In this document: one piece after another, positions 1-3,830 of the stretch | Numbering within the stretch: position 1 is the stretch's first letter | Layout of the letters: each line of letters starts with the position of its first letter | Translations under genes and position numbers: made by a program | Assembly: GCA_964505035.1 (NCBI GenBank) | Contig: CAZDGK010000060.1 | Span: 1-5,469, forward strand | DNA: 5,469 nucleotides | Direction: 5' to 3' | Source: CAZDGK01 sp964505035 | GTDB lineage: Bacteria > Patescibacteriota > Saccharimonadia > UBA4664 | The notes under the pieces: model-generated | What the model was told of the DNA's origin: nothing | Seen by the model: only the letters and a program-made list of their open reading frames with translations | The model's database searches: none

Positions 1-299
1 GCTTCGAATACACCGGCCGCAATCTGCTGCTCGTCCGCAGCTGCGACGCGGTGGTTATGGTGGGTGGCCGCATCGGTACGCTCAACGAGCTGACCATCGC
101 CATCGAGGAGCGTAAGCCCATCGGCGTACTGCTGGGCTCCGGCGGCATGACCGAGGAAGTCGAGCGCGTCCTGCGGGCCGCCAAGCGCGTGCGTAGCGGC
201 ATCATCTTCTCACACGACCCGGCTGATTTGCTCGACCAACTGCTCGAGCTGCTCGAGAACCGCTCGCGCCGGCTACCGGATTTGACGCACGAGCTCTAG
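1..299 (+). CDS. SLOG/LOG-family nucleotide-binding protein, C-terminal part (5' end outside window)
   Basis: The reading frame is open from base 3 and ends at TAG 297-299, giving 98 visible residues; the start lies upstream. The visible part begins F-E-Y-T-G-R-N, then L-L-L-V-R-S-C-D-A-V-V, then V-G-G-R-I-G-T-L-N-E-L. That is the Rossmann-type phosphate-binding turn of the SLOG superfamily, which includes LOG phosphoribohydrolases, 'lysine decarboxylase-like' proteins and the TIGR00725 type. LOG enzymes carry P-G-G-x-G-T-x-x-E; here the Gly-Gly, Gly-Thr and Glu are kept and the first Pro is Val. The next segment, R-K-P-I-G-V-L-L-G-S-G-G, is typical of the subgroup common in archaea and CPR bacteria. 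LOG enzymes split nucleoside 5'-monophosphates into base and ribose phosphate, but whether this subgroup does so is unknown. It is cytoplasmic, with no membrane segment visible. The next gene starts two bases after the stop, which suggests one transcript. Confidence 0.85.
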   Translation, partial: FEYTGRNLLLVRSCDAVVMVGGRIGTLNELTIAIEERKPIGVLLGSGGMTEEVERVLRAAKRVRSGIIFSHDPADLLDQLLELLENRSRRLPDLTHEL

Positions 300-301
300 C
301 C

Positions 302-913
302 ATGACCAAGCGGTACCAGACGTGGCTACTGGCAGGCGTGGGGTGCTTCATGGCTGGCAGCATCGTTTTGGCCGCCGGGCTTACCGATCCAGTCGACTCG
401 TACCAGGAGTGTCTGCAGGCGGGCTATCCCGTCACCGACTCCAATCCGCCGGTCTGCCGCATCGGCAATCATAACTTCACGGGCCCCACTGCTACCCCCA
501 CCGCCACTCCGCCGCCGGCCACCAGCCTGACATTCTACCTGCTGGTCAGTTCTGATGCGGCCGGCCAGTACCCCGAGCGGCGCGAGGCTATCCAGAGCCA
601 GGCCGACTGGCAGCGCTATTGGCGCGAGGTCCACGCCTCGCTCGCCACGCTGCCGCCCATTTTGCCGGTGGACTTCAGCACCCATGATGTTCTAGCGGCT
701 AGCACCGGGCCCGAGGCCACCGGTGGCTACAACCTGCGCATTACCAGCGTCACCGCCGGTGCGGCCGGCACCGTCGTAAACGTCACCGAGACCGTGCCGA
801 CCATCACCTGCATTGTCCCGCAGTCGTTCAGCAATCGCTACACCGCCGTTCTCACCGACAAGCTGCCCGAGCCCATCATCTTCCGCCTCACCACCGACTA
901 CCGCCAATGCTAA
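302..913 (+). CDS. Secreted protein with N-terminal Cys motif and PrcB-C-like domain
   Basis: 203 residues. The N-terminus (K3, R4, then hydrophobic 8-26) is a Sec signal peptide or single anchor; C15 does not sit in a proper lipobox. Residues 37-53 hold C-L-Q-A-G-Y-P-V...P-V-C-R (C37, C52), a small two-cysteine motif I recall from many CPR and archaeal secreted proteins, where it reads C-x-x-A-G-x-P-V-x-x-S-x-P-x-x-C-R. A Thr/Pro linker follows (about 62-74). Residues about 76-203 resemble the C-terminal domain of PrcB, a Treponema protease-complex subunit: a D-W-x-x-Y-W segment (102-107), V-D-F-S-T-H-D-V-L-A-A (123-133), the turn T-G-G-Y (140-143), and a late C170 that may pair with terminal C203. 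The start is ATG 302, two bases after the upstream stop, with no clear Shine-Dalgarno, so translational coupling is likely. Function is unproven; the domain is probably a beta-rich extracellular binding module. No protease partner is visible. Confidence 0.8.
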   Translation: MTKRYQTWLLAGVGCFMAGSIVLAAGLTDPVDSYQECLQAGYPVTDSNPPVCRIGNHNFTGPTATPTATPPPATSLTFYLLVSSDAAGQYPERREAIQSQADWQRYWREVHASLATLPPILPVDFSTHDVLAASTGPEATGGYNLRITSVTAGAAGTVVNVTETVPTITCIVPQSFSNRYTAVLTDKLPEPIIFRLTTDYRQC

Positions 914-1677
914 GCGCCTTCCTGCCCCTCATCGTCACGGCCGCTGTCGCCATGGGCCTGTCGCTCGTGCTGCGCCTCGACCTGGCCGTCAGTGCGTTTC
1001 TGTTCTGGGGCGTGCCGGCGCTCTACTTCTGGCGACGGCTCAAGCGTCCCAATGCCCTCCGCGCGCTTGGGTTCGCGATCCTGGTCACTCTGACCATCGG
1101 CCCGGTGCTCGACTATATCGTACTCGTGGGTCACGCCTGGGTCTTCCCGTCAGTCTGGCTGTCGTATCGAGTCGTCGGCCCGGTCACGCTCGACGAGTGT
1201 GTCTGGCTGTTTTTCTACATCTGGGGCCTGGCCACGATCTTCGAATTCATGAGCCGGGAGCGATTGCACCCACTGGGACCGCGGTTTTATGCCGGCCTGG
1301 CTGGGCTAGCCGCCGTGACAATGGGCGGCTACCTGGTAGTTTGGCGCTGGCCCGCGGCGATCCAGTCCGTACCGTACCTCTATCTCTGGGTCGATGTGCT
1401 GCTGCTAGCCGTGCCGCTGGCTTGGTTTTGGGCCAGCAATGCTCGTCATCGCCGTGACTTGCTGCGCTTTGCGGCCTACCTCCTGCCCGTGTCGCTAGCC
1501 AATGAAGTGGTTGCGCTCAGCCTCAATCAATGGAGCTTCCCGGCCGCCGCCGAATTCGTGGCCCGGCTACCGTTCGTTGGCCAGCCGCTGCCATTGGAGG
1601 AATTGTTCTTTCTCGTGTTCGCGCCACCCGCCATCATGGCCTATTACGTGTTCCTGATGCGGGATCGTGTACAATAA
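907..1677 (+). CDS. Lycopene cyclase-domain (CrtYc/CrtYd-like) polytopic membrane protein
   Basis: 256 residues with seven to eight hydrophobic helices (roughly 5-22, 26-42, 53-74, 95-114, 128-146, 156-177, 186-206, 229-250). It looks like an internal duplication: W78-V-F-P81 followed by T94-L-D-E97 in the first half, and W209-S-F-P212 followed by P229-L-E-E232 in the second. This is the layout of heterodimeric or fused CrtYc/CrtYd carotenoid cyclases, each half carrying a P-x-E-E/D motif. Those enzymes close the beta-ionone rings of lycopene in the membrane. The first motif here has Thr instead of Pro, so activity is uncertain. No crtE, crtB or crtI gene is in view. ATG 907 lies inside the end of the upstream gene, whose stop is 911-913, so the 7-base overlap suggests coupling. 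No Shine-Dalgarno is visible. It could instead be a non-enzymatic relative of the fold; family membership is fairly secure, substrate is not. Confidence 0.75.
   Translation: MLSAFLPLIVTAAVAMGLSLVLRLDLAVSAFLFWGVPALYFWRRLKRPNALRALGFAILVTLTIGPVLDYIVLVGHAWVFPSVWLSYRVVGPVTLDECVWLFFYIWGLATIFEFMSRERLHPLGPRFYAGLAGLAAVTMGGYLVVWRWPAAIQSVPYLYLWVDVLLLAVPLAWFWASNARHRRDLLRFAAYLLPVSLANEVVALSLNQWSFPAAAEFVARLPFVGQPLPLEELFFLVFAPPAIMAYYVFLMRDRVQ
1670..1675 (+). promoter_or_regulatory. -10 box (TACAAT) for the CAP gene
   Basis: TACAAT matches the sigma-70-type -10 consensus at five of six positions. It overlaps the TAA stop of the lycopene-cyclase-like gene and ends 13 bases before the CAP start codon at 1689. 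The predicted transcript start, about 1682, leaves a leader of only about 7 bases. No convincing -35 box is seen. GTACAATA at 1669-1676 recurs exactly at 3815-3822 before uvrB. It is a prediction from pattern only. Confidence 0.45.
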
Positions 1678-1688
1678 GCACAAGGGCC

Positions 1689-2738
1689 ATGAAAACAAAA
1701 CACCCGCGGCTGGTTCACCGCGTCAAGCACTATCTCAAGCACTGGCTCGTGCCGCACCGGCACAATGACCACCGGCCGCATCTCATTCGCCGGCATGGTC
1801 TGGCGCTGGTCGTGGCCGTGTTGCTGGGTGTCCACACTGCGGCCTATCTGCTCGTGCCGGCGGCTGTGCGCACGGCCAATGCCCAGAGCGGCCGCGTCCT
1901 GGCCTATGCCACCGACATCAATCCGGTCGACCTCTTCAACCTCACCAACCAAGAGCGCGTCAATGCCGGCCTGCCCGCCCTCAAGCTCGACGCCACGCTC
2001 AATCATAGCGCCGCGCTCAAGGCGGCCGATATGTTCCAGTACGACTACTGGGCGCACGACAACCCGACGACCGGCGCCGAGCCGTGGTATTGGTTCACGC
2101 AGGCCGGCTACAACTACCAGTATGCCGGCGAAAACCTCGCCATGAACTTTGATACCTCAGCCGGCACCATGGACGGCTGGATGAATTCGCCCGGGCACAA
2201 AGCCAATATTCTCAATGTGCACTATACTGACGTCGGCTTCGCGGTCGTCAATGGCACCCTCCAGGGCAATCAGACCACGCTTGTCGTGGCCCACTACGGC
2301 GTGCGTCAAGGCGCTGCCGCGACGGTCACGGCCACCGTCGCCCCCGCCAAGCCGTCGCCGGTCACGCCGCCGACTCCCACTCCCACACCCACCCCGGCCC
2401 TGGCCGTCGTCACTACGCCCTCGCCGTCCCTCAGTCCGACGCCCGTGCCCACGCTGGCCGTCATCAGCGCGCCACAGCTCGAGGCGCCCGCGCCCAAGTC
2501 GTATAGCCTATTCGCGCCATTATCCATCACTGCCACGCTCAATTGGGCGATGCTCGTGACGCTCGCCTTGCTCGTCCTGCTGTTTGGCGTCTTCTCGCTC
2601 ACGCACCTCACCGCCTGGAGCCAAGGCCTCCGCCGCTGGCGCAGCCTGCACTACCGCGCGATTGCCGCCGCGCAGGTCGGCGGGGTAGCCACCCTCATCG
2701 TGTACGTGGCTACCTCGGGGCTTGGTCGCGTCGGCTAG
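1689..2738 (+). CDS. Membrane-anchored CAP/SCP-domain protein
   Basis: 349 residues from ATG 1689. The same frame is open from further upstream, but that stretch lies inside the previous gene, and the -10 box at 1670-1675 points to 1689. Order: a basic His-rich tail (1-36, nine His); a membrane helix or uncleaved signal (about 37-60); a CAP domain (about 78-206); a Thr/Pro/Ser linker (about 214-270); a second helix (about 285-303); a basic stretch R-R-W-R; and a possible third helix (about 324-342). CAP hallmarks are L-T-N-Q-E-R (85-90), H123 in W-A-H-D-N-P, E148 in A-G-E-N-L-A, and S-P-G-H-K-A-N-I-L with H170, which form the usual His/Glu pocket. The bacterial YkwD-type CAP domain is extracytoplasmic and its biochemical role is mostly unknown (lipid, wall or metal binding have been proposed). 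No good Shine-Dalgarno is present. Family call is secure, function open. Confidence 0.9.
   Translation: MKTKHPRLVHRVKHYLKHWLVPHRHNDHRPHLIRRHGLALVVAVLLGVHTAAYLLVPAAVRTANAQSGRVLAYATDINPVDLFNLTNQERVNAGLPALKLDATLNHSAALKAADMFQYDYWAHDNPTTGAEPWYWFTQAGYNYQYAGENLAMNFDTSAGTMDGWMNSPGHKANILNVHYTDVGFAVVNGTLQGNQTTLVVAHYGVRQGAAATVTATVAPAKPSPVTPPTPTPTPTPALAVVTTPSPSLSPTPVPTLAVISAPQLEAPAPKSYSLFAPLSITATLNWAMLVTLALLVLLFGVFSLTHLTAWSQGLRRWRSLHYRAIAAAQVGGVATLIVYVATSGLGRVG
2373..2396 (+). repeat. Short (Thr-Pro)4 coding repeat in the CAP-protein linker
   Basis: Four Thr-Pro codon pairs in a row (ACT/ACA/ACC alternating with CCC/CCG) encode residues 229-236 of the CAP protein. The Thr/Pro/Ser-rich stretch extends on both sides to about residue 270. 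Such linkers act as extended spacers in extracytoplasmic proteins and are possible O-glycosylation sites. Being imperfect at the DNA level, it is a protein linker rather than a mobile or regulatory repeat. A smaller Thr/Pro linker occurs near 482-520 in the PrcB-like gene. Confidence 0.8.
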
Positions 2739-2759
2739 CCGTTCGCGGTTGGCTTACGC

Positions 2760-2765
2760 TATAAT
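2760..2765 (+). promoter_or_regulatory. -10 box (perfect TATAAT) for the PH-domain gene
   Basis: A perfect TATAAT lies in the 34-base gap after the CAP gene. It ends 7 bases before ATG 2773, so the expected transcript start (about 2772) falls on or one base before that start codon, implying a leaderless mRNA. No clear -35 box is present at the usual spacing. The motif G-C-TATAAT recurs at 3355-3362. Confidence 0.55.
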
Positions 2766-2772
2766 GATGGCC

Positions 2773-3324
2773 ATGAAGATCGGCTACACCCTCGACTCGC
2801 AGGAAACCGTTGTCCGCCAGGTCTACCGCCACTGGATTGAGCTGCTTAGTATCGCGGCCGTCGCAGCGGCCTTATTTGCGGCTGCCGTCGGCGTAGCCTA
2901 TATGTATGGCCGCTTCAGCGACCAGGTCGATGTCCTCGTGCCCGGCCTGGTGCTTCCGCCGGGCCTGGCCACCCTCGTCATCGCCATGCTCGTCGGCGTG
3001 GGCGGGCTGGTACTCATCGGCGGCGTCTGGGTCTATCGTCGCAATTATGTCCTCGTCACCAACATGCACCTCATCCAGGTCGAGCAGCACGGCTTGTTTG
3101 CGAGCAAAGTTGACCAGGTCAGTCTCGGCCGCATTCAGGACGTCTCCGGCGCCCTGCCAGGACTGCTGCCCACCATGCTCGGCTATGGCACGGTCATCGT
3201 CCAGTCCGCCGGCGAGCAGAAACAGTTTATCTTCACCCGCATGCCCGACCCGCGCGAGCTGGCCGACTACATCCTGGCCCAGCACGAAGCCTTCGTCAGT
3301 AATCACCCCGGCTCCGACGACTAG
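2773..3324 (+). CDS. Bacterial PH-domain (bPH2/DUF304) membrane protein
   Basis: 183 residues from ATG 2773. In-frame ATGs also occur at 2764 and 2767, but they overlap or abut the TATAAT box, so 2773 is preferred. Two membrane helices (about 22-43 and 66-88) sit in the first half. They are followed by the basic Y-R-R-N-Y and a PH-like domain (about 90-170). Family signs are V-T-N-M-H-L-I-Q-V (95-103), H-G-L-F (106-109), V-S-L-G-R-I-Q-D-V (116-124), L-G-Y-G-T-V-I-V-Q-S-A-G (136-147) and the late P-D-P-R-E-L (158-163). Two helices followed by one bPH2 domain is the usual YdbS-type layout, with the domain facing the cytoplasm. Ligand and role are unknown for most members; phospholipid-binding as in eukaryotic PH domains should not be assumed. 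It has its own promoter, so operon membership with the CAP gene is not required. Confidence 0.88.
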   Translation: MKIGYTLDSQETVVRQVYRHWIELLSIAAVAAALFAAAVGVAYMYGRFSDQVDVLVPGLVLPPGLATLVIAMLVGVGGLVLIGGVWVYRRNYVLVTNMHLIQVEQHGLFASKVDQVSLGRIQDVSGALPGLLPTMLGYGTVIVQSAGEQKQFIFTRMPDPRELADYILAQHEAFVSNHPGSDD

Positions 3325-3333
3325 CCGCAGTTA

Positions 3334-3362
3334 TTGCAAAAATCCATACATTATGCTATAAT
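3334..3362 (+). promoter_or_regulatory. Strong sigma-70-type promoter with extended -10, upstream of the 107-residue ORF
   Basis: TTGCAA at 3334-3339 (four of six against TTGACA), a 17-base spacer, and a perfect TATAAT at 3357-3362 preceded by TGC at 3354-3356, giving the extended TGnTATAAT form. The surrounding A/T-rich patch stands out against the GC-rich window. The expected transcript start is about 3369, giving a leader of roughly 36 bases before GTG 3405. A small inverted repeat, ATTAT-GCT-ATAAT (3350-3362), overlaps the -10; whether anything binds it is unknown. This is the best promoter in the window. Confidence 0.85.
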
Positions 3363-3393
3363 AATAATGGTCTTGCCACGCTGTCTATACCCT

Positions 3394-3401
3394 TAGGAGG
3401 T
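3394..3401 (+). promoter_or_regulatory. Near-perfect Shine-Dalgarno (TAGGAGGT) deciding the GTG start at 3405
   Basis: AGGAGG at 3395-3400 within TAGGAGGT complements the 3' end of 16S rRNA almost fully. Four bases separate AGGAGG from GTG 3405, slightly short but workable. It is the only strong Shine-Dalgarno in the window and fixes the start of the 107-residue gene. Its first three bases (TAG) also form the stop of a nine-codon frame beginning at ATG 3367. Confidence 0.85.
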
Positions 3402-3404
3402 CAC

Positions 3405-3728
3405 GTGTCTGGACTACGCATCGGTGACTGGACCAGAGTCACCAAAACGAACCTCGATTCCGAGATCTGGGATGCACTGTTCGACCAGTTCGAACGCCGT
3501 CCTCTGGTGCTCGTGCGCGTGGGCGGCTCCCGGGGATCCCGGACCAGCCGCACCCACCGCCTCGCGCGCACCGACCTGTGCTTCGGCGATGGGTTGCTCC
3601 AGCTGGGGCCGCTCACCGAGCCGGCCTTCGGCATCGCCTGGGGCGACGAGTTCATGCTCGGCCAGGACGGGGAGTGCCAGTGGCGCAAGCCCGACGGAGC
3701 TCACCTGACCGCGGTTGCGGTCGCCTGA
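3405..3728 (+). CDS. Hypothetical 107-residue soluble protein, GTG start, monocistronic
   Basis: I do not recognise this protein. It starts at GTG 3405, placed by the Shine-Dalgarno at 3394-3401, and ends at TGA 3726-3728. It has no signal peptide or membrane helix, so it is probably cytoplasmic. It begins M-S-G-L-R-I-G-D-W, has a mixed helical-looking stretch around 18-31 (D-S-E-I-W-D-A-L-F-D-Q-F-E-R), a beta-like P-L-V-L-V-R-V-G-G (33-41), a basic patch R-G-S-R-T-S-R-T-H-R-L-A-R (43-55), and a Gly/acidic C-terminal half with W79, W93 and two cysteines (C59, C91). About 84% of third codon positions are G or C by my count, which supports real coding, although AT-ending codons concentrate in the first third. 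A dedicated strong promoter and terminator make it a well-defined single-gene unit. The basic patch might bind nucleic acid, but that is a guess. Antisense open frames here lack start signals. Confidence 0.75.
   Translation: MSGLRIGDWTRVTKTNLDSEIWDALFDQFERRPLVLVRVGGSRGSRTSRTHRLARTDLCFGDGLLQLGPLTEPAFGIAWGDEFMLGQDGECQWRKPDGAHLTAVAVA
3423..3443 (+). other. Stem-loop early in the 107-residue gene
   Basis: GGTGACT (3423-3429) and AGTCACC (3437-3443) form a perfect 7-bp stem with a 7-base loop, starting 15 bases after the end of the GTG start codon. The left arm can also pair with GGTCAC at 3399-3404, between the Shine-Dalgarno and the start codon, so two mutually exclusive folds are possible. A chance inverted repeat of this size is not rare in GC-rich DNA, so a functional role is tentative. 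Confidence 0.35.
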
Positions 3729-3744
3729 TACTTCGAGGTTCACC

Positions 3745-3777
3745 GGCCGGCTCTCCCATAGAGCCGGCCTTCCTTTT
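3745..3777 (+). terminator. Intrinsic (rho-independent) terminator
   Basis: GGCCGGCTCT (3745-3754) pairs perfectly with AGAGCCGGCC (3760-3769) around the loop CCCAT, giving a 10-bp GC-rich stem. It is followed by a T-rich tract, TTCCTTTT (3770-3777). It lies 16 bases after the TGA of the 107-residue gene and separates that unit from uvrB. The T-tract is interrupted by two C, but the structure is otherwise classical. Confidence 0.92.
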
Positions 3778-3792
3778 AATTACCATAACCAG

Positions 3793-3821
3793 TACAAAAA
3801 CCGCACGGCATGAGGTACAAT
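3793..3821 (+). promoter_or_regulatory. Probable uvrB promoter, TACAAT -10 close to ATG
   Basis: TACAAT at 3816-3821 ends 9 bases before the uvrB ATG, so the expected transcript start (about 3828) leaves a leader of about 3 bases. TACAAA at 3793-3798 lies 17 bases upstream but matches the -35 consensus at only three positions. GAGAGG at 3823-3828 is only two bases from ATG, too close to serve as a normal Shine-Dalgarno. No SOS (LexA) box of the CTGT-N8-ACAG or GAAC-N4-GTTC type is visible between the terminator and uvrB. Confidence 0.5.
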
Positions 3822-3830
3822 AGAGAGGCT

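Noticed and set aside
813..1457. Long open frame on + overlapping the PrcB-like and lycopene-cyclase-like genes
   Set aside because: Its translation is Arg/Pro/Ser/Ala-rich low-complexity sequence with no domain, and it is out of frame with two genes that have clear family motifs. It is a GC-rich shadow.
1530..1688. Longer N-terminus for the CAP protein from an upstream in-frame ATG
   Set aside because: It would overlap the previous gene by about 150 bases, adds Arg-rich shadow sequence, and ignores the -10 box just before 1689.
2732..2741. CGGCTAGCCG palindrome at the CAP gene stop as a terminator
   Set aside because: With no loop and no following T-tract it cannot form a proper terminator hairpin. 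It is probably chance.
297..3326. All three TAG stops (297, 2736, 3322) are followed by CC
   Set aside because: Three cases are too few, and C is common in this GC-rich sequence.
3401..3743. Antisense frames opposite the 107-residue gene as alternative genes
   Set aside because: Promoter, Shine-Dalgarno and terminator all point to the + strand frame; the antisense frames have none.
3726..3762. UGA recoded to glycine, as in Gracilibacteria or Absconditabacteria
   Set aside because: Read-through of TGA 3726 would run into the terminator stem and stop at TAG 3760-3762. No in-frame TGA occurs within the other genes, and the DNA is GC-rich. The standard code fits.
3369..3778. Possible structured RNA (RNase P RNA, tmRNA or similar) instead of a protein, given the strong promoter and terminator and about 400-base length
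   Set aside because: I could not find the GAGGAAAGTCC-type core of RNase P RNA or the tRNA-like ends and tag frame of tmRNA. GC3 and a perfect SD favour a protein. A novel RNA is not fully excluded.
3778..3830. LexA/SOS operator upstream of uvrB
   Set aside because: Neither CTGT-N8-ACAG nor GAAC-N4-GTTC type sites are present.
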